64,000 bases of DNA. It comes from Kitasatospora atroaurantiaca. Lineage in GTDB: Bacteria > Actinomycetota > Actinomycetes > Streptomycetales > Streptomycetaceae. Position numbers and translations under genes: made by a program. Below the pieces are notes generated by a model that was given only the letters and a program-made list of their open reading frames with translations, did not search any database and had not been told where the DNA came from. The stretch covers positions 4,402,001 through 4,466,000 of the forward strand of contig NZ_VIVR01000001.1 of the NCBI RefSeq assembly GCF_007828955.1, written 5' to 3'. This document shows, piece after piece, positions 31,546-40,391 of this stretch. Positions within the stretch are counted from its first letter, which is position 1. Each line of letters begins with the position of its first letter.

Positions 31546-32697
31546 TTGAGCCAGCGCCGCTCGTACTCCAACTCCAACGACTTCAACCTGGACGATCTGT
31601 TCCGTCCGGAGCCGGGGGCACAACCGCCTGCGCAGCAGCAGACGACGCCGCCCGAGCAGTTCCAGGGTGGGCCGGAGTACCTGGGCGCGCCGGCCCAGCA
31701 GGCCCCGCAGCAGCACCAGGCGCAGCCGCAGGCCCCGCAGGCAGAGGCGGCGCCCGAGACGCAGTACCTGCCGCCCTACCCGACGAGTGACCCGGCGGCC
31801 GGCGGGGGCGTGCCCCAGCAGCAGCCGATGGGAAGTCAGCCCTCCTACGGCGGCCAGTCCTTCCCGGGCCAGCCGCCCCAGCCCCCGCAGCAGCCGGGTT
31901 ACGGCGCCCAGCAGACCTTCGGTGGCCAGACCTTCGGCGGTCAGAGCTTCGGTGGCCAGCAGCAGTTCGGTGCTCCGCAGCAGCCGTACGGTGCGCCCGC
32001 GCAGGGCTTCCCGCCCGCGCCCCCGGCCTACGCGCCGGTGGACCAGGGGTACCCGAGCGGCGGTGAGGGCGGCGGCCGCCCGAACAACAAGCTGATCATC
32101 GGCGGGGTGATCGCCGGCGTCGCGGCGGCCGGCATCCTGATCGCCGTGCTGGCGAGCGGCGGCGACTCCGGAGGCGGCAAGGCGCCGACCGCGGGCAAGG
32201 CCGGCACCAGCGCGCCCGCCACGGCGGGCACCGGCACGGCGGTGAGCCCCGAGCTGCAGGCCCAGGCGAAGGCGCTCTCCGACCTGCTCGGCACGGCCAA
32301 CTCCAGCCGTCAGGCGGTGATCGGCGCGGTGGGCTCGGTCCGCAAGTGCGAGAAGCTGCCGGAGTCCCAGCAGGCGCTCACCGACGCGGCCGCCAAGCGC
32401 GACCAGCTGGTGGCCGGTCTGGCCGGGCTCAAGGTGGACAAGCTGCCGAGCGGCCCGCAGCTGGTCGAGCAGTTGCAGAAGGCGTGGCAGGCCTCGGCCA
32501 CCGCCGACCGCGAGTACGCGGGCTGGGCGGGCGACTCGGTCGCCGGCTGCGACCCGACCAAGAAGGACAACCCGCACCTCAAGGCGGGCGACGAGGCCAG
32601 CGGGGCGGCCACGACGGCGAAGAACCAGGCCTCGACGCTCTGGAACGCCATCGCCGCCCAGACCGGCCTGCCGAGCAAGGGCTCCACCGAGCTCTGA
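31546..32697 (+). CDS. Q/P-rich membrane-anchored protein with extracytoplasmic C-terminal domain
   Basis: This 383-residue protein starts at TTG 31546 with AGGTGAGGAA immediately upstream. Residues 1-175 are low-complexity Gln/Pro/Gly with repeats such as FGGQTFGGQSFGGQQQFG. A single membrane helix (LIIGGVIAGVAAAGILIAVL) at about 181-202 separates it from a C-terminal domain of helical, charged sequence with two cysteines (VRKCEKLPES and VAGCDPTKK) that could form a disulfide outside the cell. The topology is probably cytoplasmic N-terminus. I recognise no function. A very strong hairpin ends the transcript. Confidence 0.8.
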   Translation: MSQRRSYSNSNDFNLDDLFRPEPGAQPPAQQQTTPPEQFQGGPEYLGAPAQQAPQQHQAQPQAPQAEAAPETQYLPPYPTSDPAAGGGVPQQQPMGSQPSYGGQSFPGQPPQPPQQPGYGAQQTFGGQTFGGQSFGGQQQFGAPQQPYGAPAQGFPPAPPAYAPVDQGYPSGGEGGGRPNNKLIIGGVIAGVAAAGILIAVLASGGDSGGGKAPTAGKAGTSAPATAGTGTAVSPELQAQAKALSDLLGTANSSRQAVIGAVGSVRKCEKLPESQQALTDAAAKRDQLVAGLAGLKVDKLPSGPQLVEQLQKAWQASATADREYAGWAGDSVAGCDPTKKDNPHLKAGDEASGAATTAKNQASTLWNAIAAQTGLPSKGSTEL

Positions 32698-32717
32698 CGA
32701 CGCTGTGACAACGCTCT

Positions 32718-32759
32718 GACGAGGAAGGGCCGGCGGAAGACCGCCGGCCCTTCCTCGTC
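32718..32759. terminator. 19-bp perfect stem, bidirectional terminator
   Basis: GACGAGGAAGGGCCGGCGG (32718-32736), loop AAGA, then CCGCCGGCCCTTCCTCGTC (32741-32759). It separates convergent genes. Confidence 0.93.
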
Positions 32760-32769
32760 GTGCCGCGGG

Positions 32770-34086
32770 TCAGGCCGGCGGCCTGCCGCCCGCCAGCACC
32801 CAGCGCACGTCGACGAAGCCCTGGTGCTGCTCGACCAGCCGCCCGCCCTGGACCTGCTGGAAGGTCACCGAGGTGTTCACCAGCCGGGGCGAGTCCGCAC
32901 TGGGCAGCATGCTGGTCATGCCCCAGCTGAGCGGCGGCGTGGCGCCCGCGGTGTCGATCGGCTCGCCGCTGTCCAGCACGTTGCGCAGCGCCTTCGAGGT
33001 GAGCGGCTTGCCGCTGCCGATCCGCGCGGCCGCCTGCCGGATGACCTCGTACGCGACCCAGGTGGTCTGCACGCCCGGGTCCGAGACGTCGATCGCGGTG
33101 TCGCCGTTCCCGTACGAGCGGACGGTGCCCCGCAGTGCGTCCCAGACGTGCGAGCCCTCCGGCGGGTACCAGCCGGTCGCGTACGCGCCGCCGAGCGGGC
33201 CGGAGTCGCCGCCGGTGGAGTCCACCACCGACTGCTGGAAGCTGCCGATGACCGAGGCCAGCACGGTGTGCCGGGGGCCGAGTCGGCGGTAGGGGTCGAG
33301 CAGGTTGGAGGTCGGCTCGGAGCCGAGTGCGCTGGTCACGCAGTTGCCGGCCTTGTCGTCGCCGATGGCCTTCTGCGCGATGGCGGTGTAGTCGTTGGAT
33401 TGCTCGGGCGCCTTGATGTCGACCAGCTTGACGTTGGCGGGCTTGAGCGCGCCGGCGAGGTAGCCCAGCAGGGTGTCCCCGGCCCGGGTGTCGGGGCGGA
33501 TCAGCGTGACGACCTTGCACCCGGCCTCGACCAGCTGCCGGCCGCTGCCGGCGATCAGTGCGGGCGTGCCACCGGCCACCGGGTACGACATCGGGCTGCT
33601 GAACTCCGGAGTGGAGAGGCCGTACCCGCCGATGTACGGGATACCGGCCGACTCCAGGGTCGGGATGAAGCTGCTGCCGTACTGGCTGTACGAGCCGAGC
33701 ACCGCGACCGCGTGCGCGTCGACGGCCTGCCGCGCACAGGCGGAGACACCGTCGGCGGTGTTGTGCTCGTTGCAGGTGAGCACCTGGACCTTGCGCCCGT
33801 TCAGCCCGCCCTTGGCGTTGAGCTCCCGGCCGACCGCCTCCGCGAGTGCGGTCATGCCCGGCCGGTCGGCCGAGCCGGTGCCGGACGGGGCCCAGGTCAT
33901 CACCGTCACCTCGTGGTCACCGGTGGCGGCGTCGGCCGGGCCGCCGCAGGCGGAGGTGGCGAGCAGAGCGGGCAGCAGCGCGGCGGCGGCGGCCAGCGCG
34001 CCGATCGTACGGTGGGGGCGGCATCGGCCGTCCTTCCGCCACGTACCGGTCGGCTGCTGGTTGTCGGATGATCCGATCCGCCTCAT
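32770..34086 (-). CDS. ABC transporter substrate-binding lipoprotein (branched-chain amino acid type)
   Basis: This 438-residue protein belongs to the Leu/Ile/Val-binding (Peripla_BP_6) superfamily. A basic N-terminus and hydrophobic segment end in LLPALLATSACGG, a lipobox-like site with an atypical residue at -3, so lipidation is probable but not certain. The mature part begins GPADAATGDHEVTVMTWAPSG and contains two Rossmann-type lobes. No permease or ATPase gene is adjacent, so it works with distant components or acts as a sensor. ATG 34086 is the longest start; a shorter one is possible. Confidence 0.82.
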   Translation of the reverse strand: MRRIGSSDNQQPTGTWRKDGRCRPHRTIGALAAAAALLPALLATSACGGPADAATGDHEVTVMTWAPSGTGSADRPGMTALAEAVGRELNAKGGLNGRKVQVLTCNEHNTADGVSACARQAVDAHAVAVLGSYSQYGSSFIPTLESAGIPYIGGYGLSTPEFSSPMSYPVAGGTPALIAGSGRQLVEAGCKVVTLIRPDTRAGDTLLGYLAGALKPANVKLVDIKAPEQSNDYTAIAQKAIGDDKAGNCVTSALGSEPTSNLLDPYRRLGPRHTVLASVIGSFQQSVVDSTGGDSGPLGGAYATGWYPPEGSHVWDALRGTVRSYGNGDTAIDVSDPGVQTTWVAYEVIRQAAARIGSGKPLTSKALRNVLDSGEPIDTAGATPPLSWGMTSMLPSADSPRLVNTSVTFQQVQGGRLVEQHQGFVDVRWVLAGGRPPA

Positions 34087-34326
34087 GATGCTGTGCCCCT
34101 CCCCTGGGTTGCTGCCACGTCGGCGTTACCCAGCCTTGACCTGGCCGGGTGCGCGCAGAGGGACGCAAAGCGAACGCCCGGCAAACTGGGGAGGAACACC
34201 GGTTGGTGACGCGTGTAGAAGGTGCGTGGGCGAGGCAACGTACGATCGGACCTCATGTCCGCCAGTACAGATTCTTCGTATCGGTCTGCTCGAAACTCTT
34301 CTCGTATCGGGCACCGCTCAAGCACC

Positions 34327-34776
34327 ATGGGCGGCATGCCGCTCAATGACCTGCCCTGGTGGCGCTGGCGAGCCCGACTGCGCTCGGCACTCCACATGCT
34401 GTCCGACCCCGCCTTCCAGCAGGAGACCTGGATCTCCGGCCGCGAGGGCTTCGGGGACGTGACGGACGCGGTCTACCGCCTGGTCGAGGACACCTGGCTG
34501 GACCGCTGGTCGGCCGAGAAGTACATCGGCACGATCCTCCGCGACTCCGCCGAGGCGTCCCTGGTGGACGTCGCCGTGCTGCGGGTGCTGCGCATCCTGC
34601 ACGAGGTCGGCGCGGACGCCCCCGCCTCGACCTACCTCGGCCACCACGGCTGGCCCGAGGCCGTCCGGGCGGCCCGCGAGGCGCACGTCCGGCTGGCCGT
34701 CAACGACGGCGAGGACCCGGACGTCGCCCCGCGCTCGCTGGAGGTTCTCCGCATCCTGACGAACAGCGGGGCCTGA
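34327..34776 (+). CDS. Conserved actinobacterial hypothetical protein
   Basis: This 149-residue soluble protein begins GGMPLNDLPWWRWRARLRSA and contains an Asp/Glu-rich middle (SGREGFGDVTDAVYRLVEDT) and a helical C-terminal half. I believe it belongs to a small streptomycete family known only by an S. coelicolor locus number, and I cannot assign a function. The start is set at ATG 34327 because upstream in-frame codons (from 34222) read as Ser/Arg-rich noise; no clear ribosome binding site decides it. purU follows on the same strand 121 bp later. Confidence 0.65.
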   Translation: MGGMPLNDLPWWRWRARLRSALHMLSDPAFQQETWISGREGFGDVTDAVYRLVEDTWLDRWSAEKYIGTILRDSAEASLVDVAVLRVLRILHEVGADAPASTYLGHHGWPEAVRAAREAHVRLAVNDGEDPDVAPRSLEVLRILTNSGA

Positions 34777-34897
34777 GCAGCGCCGAGCCGTCCGGCAGCC
34801 CGTCCCGCAGTACGGTCGGCGCGGCGCGAGGCGTCCGGAATGTGACACCCTGGACGACCCCGCGACACCAGTGACCTCAGAACGGGACGACCTCACA

Positions 34898-35764
34898 GTG
34901 GAACAGCAGTCGGCCAGCGCCCAGTACGTCCTCACGCTGTCCTGCCCGGACAAGCAGGGGATCGTGCACGCGGTCTCCAGCTACCTCTTCATGACCGGCT
35001 GCAACATCATCGACAGCCAGCAGTTCGGTGACAGCGACAGCGGGCTGTTCTTCATGCGGGTGCACTTCTCGGCCGAGCAGCCGGTCAACACCGAGAAGCT
35101 GCGGGCCAGCTTCGCGGCGATCGGCGCCACCTTCCGGATGGACTGGCAGATCCACCCGAGCGCCGAGCGGATGCGGGTGGTGCTGATGGTGAGCAAGTTC
35201 GGGCACTGCCTGAACGACCTGCTGTTCCGTACCCGAATCGGTGCGCTGCCGGTGGAGATCGCGGGCGTGGTCTCCAACCACACCGACTTCCGCGAGCTGA
35301 CCGAGTCGTACGGCATCCCGTTCCACCACATCCCGGTGACCAAGGACACCAAGGCCGAGGCCGAGCAGCGGCTGCTCGACCTGGTGGCCGAGGAGAAGGT
35401 CGACCTGGTGGTGCTGGCCCGCTACATGCAGGTGCTCTCGGACGACCTCTGCAAGGCGCTCTCCGGCCGGGTCATCAACATCCACCACTCCTTCCTGCCG
35501 AGCTTCAAGGGCGCGAAGCCGTACCACCAGGCGCACGCCCGGGGCGTGAAGCTGATCGGTGCGACCGCCCACTACGTCACCGCCGACCTGGACGAGGGCC
35601 CGATCATCGAACAGGAGGTGGCCCGGGTCACCCACGACGTGACGCCGGACCAACTGGTCGCCCTCGGCCGGGACGTGGAGTGCCAGGCGCTGGCCCGCGC
35701 GGTGAAGTGGCACAGCGAGCGCCGGGTACTGCTCAACGGCACCCGCACCGTCGTCTTCACCTGA
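34898..35764 (+). CDS. purU: Formyltetrahydrofolate deformylase
   Basis: This 288-residue enzyme hydrolyses 10-formyltetrahydrofolate to formate and tetrahydrofolate, balancing the one-carbon pool. An N-terminal ACT domain (LTLSCPDKQGIVHAVSSYLF) precedes the formyltransferase fold. NIHHSFLPSFKGAKPYHQA carries the catalytic Asn-His pair and ATAHYVTADLDEGPI the catalytic Asp. I place the start at GTG 34898, which gives the family N-terminus; GTG 34871 adds nine residues. Transcription appears independent. Confidence 0.93.
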   Translation: MEQQSASAQYVLTLSCPDKQGIVHAVSSYLFMTGCNIIDSQQFGDSDSGLFFMRVHFSAEQPVNTEKLRASFAAIGATFRMDWQIHPSAERMRVVLMVSKFGHCLNDLLFRTRIGALPVEIAGVVSNHTDFRELTESYGIPFHHIPVTKDTKAEAEQRLLDLVAEEKVDLVVLARYMQVLSDDLCKALSGRVINIHHSFLPSFKGAKPYHQAHARGVKLIGATAHYVTADLDEGPIIEQEVARVTHDVTPDQLVALGRDVECQALARAVKWHSERRVLLNGTRTVVFT

Positions 35765-35805
35765 GCCGCCGCAGCCCACTACGGACGCTGCGGACGGTAC
35801 GGCCG

Positions 35806-36954
35806 TTACGGACGTGACAGCAGCGGCGCCGCCCGCAGCACCTCGCGGATGGCGGAGCGGTCGCCGTACTCGCCGACCGGCAGGCGGTCGGGGTCGCGGT
35901 GGGCGGCGGCGAGGTAGCAGAACTCCAGGCCGTCCAGCACCATCGAGGCCACCGGCTCGGCCGGTGCTTCGGGCCCTTCGGCCGGGCCGTCGAGCGGGAT
36001 CAGCCACTCGCCGGCGGCCGGCCCGTCGATCACCAGCCGGAGCAGCCGCCGCTGCGCGGTACCGTCGGCGGCCCGTGCCGACTGCTTCTCTCGCAGGGCC
36101 GCCAGCGCGGCCGGCAGCATCCGGGCGGCGAGGTCGACCATGAGTCGGAGGTGGCGCGTGGCGGGTGCCTCGTACGGGTAGTCGACCGCGCGGGCGATGT
36201 CGTCGCCGTGGATCCAGCACTCGAAGGCGCGGTCGACGAAGGCATCGCGCAGCGGGAGGACGGCGAAGCCGAAGTCCACCGGTGCGGTGCCGTGGGGGCT
36301 GAGCACGGCGGTGCGGACCAGCGCGTGGTTCTGCCGCCGCCAGAGTGCCCGGACCGCCGCCGGACCTGCCCCGGCCTGCTCGGCGATCAACCGGTCGGTG
36401 CGCTCCAGGACCCCCGCCGGTCTGCCCTGCGCCGGTACCCGCGTGGCCGCCTGCTGCGGCGGTACCCGTGCGGGGACGGGCTCGGGCGAGGCCCCCGGCA
36501 CCGGATCGGGCAGCCCGAGGGCGAGCGCCGCGTACCCGTCCACCGCCGCGAGGTGGCAGAGCACCTCCGCCGGCCGCCACCGCTGCACCCCGCCGTGCCA
36601 CGGGAGCTCGGCGACCTCCTGCCACTCGGCGGGGCCGAGGTCACGCAGCAGGGCGTCCAGCTTGGCGGTCTCGGTCGCGTACGGGGCGGCCCACGGCGGG
36701 ACGGGCAGTTCGGGGGCCCGCCGGGACAGGCACCAGTCGAGCACCTGCTGGCGCAGCGCCCCGGACGGGTCGAGCGGCTCGTCCGCGGAGAGCCGGCCCG
36801 CCGCGTCGCGCAGCCGGGCGGCCTCCTCGGCGCATTCCGGGCAGCCGACCAGGTGCTTGGTGAGCTCGGCCGCCTCGCGGCGCGGGCAGGCGTCCAGGGC
36901 CCAGGCCCCCAGCAGGGACCGCAGGGCCTCGTGCCGCTGCTCGTCGATGTTCAC
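35806..36954 (-). CDS. Putative anti-sigma factor: ZAS zinc domain fused to a mycothiol-transferase-like domain
   Basis: This 382-residue protein begins with a zinc-binding anti-sigma (zf-HC2) module: LTKHLVGCPECAEEAARLRD has the H-x3-C-x2-C motif. A DinB-like maleylpyruvate isomerase/mycothiol-dependent domain follows from about residue 95 (LLRDLGPAEWQEVAELPW, VLCHLAAVDGYAALAL). The fusion suggests a thiol- or redox-responsive switch for the partner sigma factor. GTG 36954 overlaps the sigma gene stop (GTGA), so the two are coupled. No transmembrane segment is seen, so it is cytoplasmic. Confidence 0.8.
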   Translation of the reverse strand: MNIDEQRHEALRSLLGAWALDACPRREAAELTKHLVGCPECAEEAARLRDAAGRLSADEPLDPSGALRQQVLDWCLSRRAPELPVPPWAAPYATETAKLDALLRDLGPAEWQEVAELPWHGGVQRWRPAEVLCHLAAVDGYAALALGLPDPVPGASPEPVPARVPPQQAATRVPAQGRPAGVLERTDRLIAEQAGAGPAAVRALWRRQNHALVRTAVLSPHGTAPVDFGFAVLPLRDAFVDRAFECWIHGDDIARAVDYPYEAPATRHLRLMVDLAARMLPAALAALREKQSARAADGTAQRRLLRLVIDGPAAGEWLIPLDGPAEGPEAPAEPVASMVLDGLEFCYLAAAHRDPDRLPVGEYGDRSAIREVLRAAPLLSRP

Positions 36955-37577
36955 GTGGCCGGCCCGCCGGGTTCCGGGCCGCCACCGGCCGCTCTGCCGT
37001 CGGCTGCTCTGCCGTCGGCTGCTCTGCCGTCGGTCGCTCTGCCGTCGTCCGTCCGGACGGCCTCCGGCCCGTCGTCCTCCGCCAGCTCGGTGGCCAGCAG
37101 CTGCAGGCCGAGCCGCATGCGCTGCTTGGCGGCCTGCTCGCTGATGCCCAGCTGACGGGCCGTCTCACGGTAGGTGTGGCCGTCGAAGTACGTCACCGCG
37201 ATGGTCTCGCGCAGCGGGAGCGGCAATGACTCGACCACGTACTGGACCCGGGCGGCCGTGGCGCGCGCCCGCAGCTCGTGGTCGTCGGTGCGCTGCAGCC
37301 GGAGCCGGTCCAGCGCCCGGCGGCGGGTGAGGCAGCCGAGCCAGGAGCGCAGCGAGTCCTGGGCCGGGTCGAAGGCCTCGGGGTGTTCCCAGAGATGGCC
37401 GAAGACCTCGCGGGTGAGCTGTTCGGCCGCCGGCTGGTCGTCCAGGATCAGCCCGGCCATCCCGTGCACCAGCGGCGCGAGCCGGTCGTACAGCTCGCCG
37501 AGGGCGGTCTCCTCGCCACGGGCCAGCCGCCGGTGGATCTGCTCGTCCCAGCTCGGGGCGGCCTCGGCTGCTGCCAT
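36951..37577 (-). CDS. ECF-type RNA polymerase sigma factor
   Basis: This 208-residue protein contains sigma region 2 (LILDDQPAAEQLTREVFGHL, SLRSWLGCLTRRRALDRLR) and region 4 (ETIAVTYFDGHTYRETARQL, LGISEQAAKQRMRLGLQLL). The start is placed at ATG 37577, preceded by GGGAGGGG; an upstream in-frame start gives a basic extension unlike the family. A C-terminal tail contains four 5-residue RAADG-like repeats and is absent from typical ECF factors. The coupled downstream gene is its probable anti-sigma factor. Confidence 0.88.
   Translation of the reverse strand: MAAAEAAPSWDEQIHRRLARGEETALGELYDRLAPLVHGMAGLILDDQPAAEQLTREVFGHLWEHPEAFDPAQDSLRSWLGCLTRRRALDRLRLQRTDDHELRARATAARVQYVVESLPLPLRETIAVTYFDGHTYRETARQLGISEQAAKQRMRLGLQLLATELAEDDGPEAVRTDDGRATDGRAADGRAADGRAAGGGPEPGGPAT
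36991..37050 (-). repeat. 15-bp tandem repeat, four copies, in the sigma factor tail
   Basis: GCTCTGCCGTCGGCT occurs at 36991-37005 and 37006-37020, with variant copies at 37021-37035 and 37036-37050 (plus-strand sequence). It encodes repeated DGRAA/DGRAT units in frame. Confidence 0.9.
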
Positions 37578-38151
37578 GGCCCCTCCCTCGGTCACGAGCC
37601 GTCTTCGGTGTCCTGCCCGACGTCCTACTCCCACGTCCTACCCCACGGTAGCCCGCCCGGTTTCGGGCCCGGGCGGGAATCGCGCGAAGAGGAGTATGAA
37701 AAGTGTCTGATCGTCAGATCGTGGGACGGGTGAACTCCTGCTGTTCGAGCGGTGATGGACACATGTAGGAAGGGTGGTTCGCTCGTGGCGGCCGCCGCAT
37801 CCGGGGCGGGTGGCGGTACGTTCGTTACGCTCGTGCAGCAGGGCGTTCGGCCCGGCCGGGCGGGCGGCCGGACGATCGCCGGTGCGATGCTCGTCAGGGT
37901 GAGCGGGACAGTATGCACTGCGGTGTCCCTCGATCGCTGGAATATGCCTGAAGCGCTTGCTGTGACCGATCCGTCGGATCATCCTGAGGCGTATTCGTGA
38001 CGAAGCCATGGGCAGTCCGACCAGGCCTCGGAAAAGATCCTGCCGGAGGGTCTGAGCGCGGCCGGCCGGCCGGACCGGCGTGATCAAGGCCCTGCAGCCC
38101 GGGTCGGGCGGCAGGGAGTGTGGCCGAACTGCGAGTGCGGGTGGTGGAGCG
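37578..38151. other. 574-bp spacer between the sigma and RsbW-like genes
   Basis: I see no gene I would defend. The best candidates are an 82-codon plus-strand frame at 37752-38000 with mixed codon use, and a 28-codon frame at 37997-38083 (GTG start, GAGG upstream) overlapping it by GTGA. Both could be chance. The left end must carry the sigma promoter. Short AT-rich stretches occur around 37690 and 37940. Confidence 0.5.
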
Positions 38152-38628
38152 GTGCAGGTACTTCAGGTGCAGCTGGCGGTCCAGGCGGACCCGGCCGAGG
38201 TCGGCCGTGCGCGCCGGTGGGTGCGCTCCCGACTGCAGGGCCACGGGCTCGACCCGGACGCGCCGATCGCGGAGACGCTGGTGCTGGTGGTCTCGGAGCT
38301 GGTCACCAACGCGGTGGTGCACACCGGCTGTCCGGCCGTACTGAGGCTGTCGATGCCGGTGGCCGCCGCCGGATCCGACGAGGCGTCAGCGGTCCTGAGC
38401 CTGGTGCGCGTCGAGGTGGCGGACGCCAGCCGGACGGCACCCGCGCCCCGGCACGCGGGCGGCGACTCGACCAACGGCCGGGGTCTGGAGCTGGTCGAGC
38501 TGCTCTGCGACCGTTGGGGTTGGTACCCGGACGGCTCGGGCAAGCGGGTCTGGTGCGAGATCGGGGCGGAGCCCGCGGTGGTCCACCCGGTCGAACAGGC
38601 GCCGGCCGAGGGCGCGTACGCCCGCTGA
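38152..38628 (+). CDS. RsbW-like ATP-binding protein (anti-sigma kinase/HATPase type)
   Basis: This 158-residue protein is a GHKL ATPase domain on its own. The N-box reads ELVTNAVVHTG and the G-box STNGRGLELVELLCDRWGWY. Such streptomycete proteins are serine kinases of anti-sigma factor antagonists, or ATP-dependent anti-sigma factors. No antagonist gene is adjacent, and the upstream sigma pair is on the other strand. The start is placed at GTG 38152 with GGAG just upstream; a longer frame from 38080 has poor ribosome binding. Confidence 0.85.
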   Translation: MQVLQVQLAVQADPAEVGRARRWVRSRLQGHGLDPDAPIAETLVLVVSELVTNAVVHTGCPAVLRLSMPVAAAGSDEASAVLSLVRVEVADASRTAPAPRHAGGDSTNGRGLELVELLCDRWGWYPDGSGKRVWCEIGAEPAVVHPVEQAPAEGAYAR

Positions 38629-39071
38629 GCCCAGGGCGGTCCCACTCGGACGCCGTACGGGCGCACGGGGCGCACTGATCGCCCGCCCTCGCCTCCACCG
38701 ACCGCTAAGTGCGCCGCAACCATTCCGAATTTCCGACAACCCATTGACGTGACGTATCCGACTGATCACTCTTGGGTGCAGTTCTCCGTTGTGAGGGGAC
38801 GTCGAGGGAGCACCCGAACGGTGTCAGCATGGGGGACCGTGCGCTGCCGGCCGCGCGGGTGGGCCCCTTGGCGAGTGCGGAGCGCTGGTGCGCGGGTTCA
38901 GGGCCCGTGCGACCCGGATGGATGGCGGCCCGCCGTGCCGTGCTCGGGGCGCGTACGACGCGCCGCCGTCCAGACCGGTTCGTCCACAATCGTGCAGAGC
39001 GGGTCGTGTGGGCCGGATCGTGATGGCAAAACCACTGGAAATCCGAGTGGTCTGGACCAAAACTGCTGCCT
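38629..39071. other. 443-bp spacer before an MFS gene
   Basis: There is no convincing gene. Relatively AT-rich sequence at 38705-38775 (ATTCCGAATTTCCG, then CATTGACGTGACGTATCC) is the likeliest promoter area. Frames at 38749-39075 and 38772-39023 have poor codon bias. Confidence 0.5.
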
Positions 39072-40316
39072 GTGACCGAACTGCAGCAGGTGCCGACGCT
39101 CGACGCCCCCGCCACGCCCGAGCCCGCCATCTGGTCCCGCAACTTCCGCTACTACTTCACCGCCCGCAGCGCGGGACTGCTCGGTGACGCCATGCTCCCC
39201 GTGGCCGTCTCGGCCGGGCTGATCGGCGCCGGGCACGGCCTGGACAGCGTCGGCTACGCGCTGGCCTTCCTGTTCGCCCCCTTCGCCGGCCTGGTGCTCT
39301 TCGGCGGCGTCCTGGCCGACCGCTTCACCGCCCGCCGGATGATGATCGCCGCGGACCTGGCCAACCTGGGCACCCGCATCCTGTTGGCCGTGCTGTTCTT
39401 CCAGGGCATCGACCGGCTCTGGCAGTTGTACGCGCTGCTCGCGGTGGCGGGCACCGCCGCCGCGATGTTCCAGCCGGGTGCCGCCAGCACCGTCCCGCTG
39501 GTGGCCCGGGACGTCCAGGGAGCCAACGGTGTGCTCCGCACCTCCGAGGCGGCCACCGCCCTGCTCGGCCCCGCGCTGGCGGGCATGCTGGTCGGCGCCG
39601 CAGCCACCGGCTGGGTGATGGTGATCGCCGCCGTCACCTTCGGCGTCAGCGCCTGCTGCCTGTTCGCGCTGAGGCTCGGCGCCGTGCCCGCGCCACCGCC
39701 CGGTGACAGCCTCTGGCGCAACCTGGTGGTCGGCTGGCACGAGTTCCGCGCTCGCAACTGGATGTGGGGCGTCATCGTCATCTGGCTGTTCTTCACCGTC
39801 CTGTCCTGGGGCCCGCTGATGCCGATCGCCGCCGGTCTGATCGTGCCCGAGCACGGTTCCACCGCGTACGGCCTGCTCAACTGCGCCTTCGGGGCAGGCA
39901 CCGTACTCGGCGGCCTGCTCGCGATCCGGATCAAGCCGCGGCGCCCGCTCGCCGCCGGGGCGGTGGCGATGCTTGCCTTCCCGGTCTACCCGTTCGGCAT
40001 CGTGCTCGGCTGGCCGATCGGGGTGCTGGCGGCGGGCCAGGTGGTGGTCGGGGCCGGCGTCACCTTCTGGAGCGTCATGTGGGCCACCAGCGTGCAGACC
40101 CAGGTCCCGGGCGAGGTGCTCAACCGCATCCACGCGTACGAGGTGGCCGGTTCGGTCTGCATGTTCCCGGTCGGCAGCGCCCTGGCCGGCCCGGCCGTCG
40201 CCGCCTTCGGAGCGCACACCGTACTGGCGGCGGGAGGAGTGGTGTCGCTGCTGGTGGTGGCCGCTCTGCTGCTGGCCAGGCCGATCCGGGAGCTGCAGCG
40301 TGCTGGAGAGCGCTGA
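39072..40316 (+). CDS. MFS transporter
   Basis: This 414-residue protein has about 12 membrane segments with a short hydrophilic N-terminus. NFRYYFTARSAGLLGDAML and FGGVLADRFTARRMM match the macrolide-efflux-like MFS branch, the latter carrying the loop 2-3 signature. The start is GTG 39072, with only weak ribosome binding sequence. Another MFS gene follows 75 bp later on the same strand, and the two are of different subfamilies. The cargo is not predictable. Confidence 0.85.
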   Translation: MTELQQVPTLDAPATPEPAIWSRNFRYYFTARSAGLLGDAMLPVAVSAGLIGAGHGLDSVGYALAFLFAPFAGLVLFGGVLADRFTARRMMIAADLANLGTRILLAVLFFQGIDRLWQLYALLAVAGTAAAMFQPGAASTVPLVARDVQGANGVLRTSEAATALLGPALAGMLVGAAATGWVMVIAAVTFGVSACCLFALRLGAVPAPPPGDSLWRNLVVGWHEFRARNWMWGVIVIWLFFTVLSWGPLMPIAAGLIVPEHGSTAYGLLNCAFGAGTVLGGLLAIRIKPRRPLAAGAVAMLAFPVYPFGIVLGWPIGVLAAGQVVVGAGVTFWSVMWATSVQTQVPGEVLNRIHAYEVAGSVCMFPVGSALAGPAVAAFGAHTVLAAGGVVSLLVVAALLLARPIRELQRAGER

Positions 40317-40391
40317 CGGTGGCCTGATCCTGATGAAAGGTGGCAGTCACACCCCTCGTTCACCGGCCCGGCCCTCCGCGAGACTCGGGCT

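Noticed and set aside
37752..38083. Two small plus-strand frames with a GTGA overlap upstream of the RsbW-like gene
   Set aside because: Codon use is weak and no family is recognisable. They are noted in the spacer entry but not called as genes.
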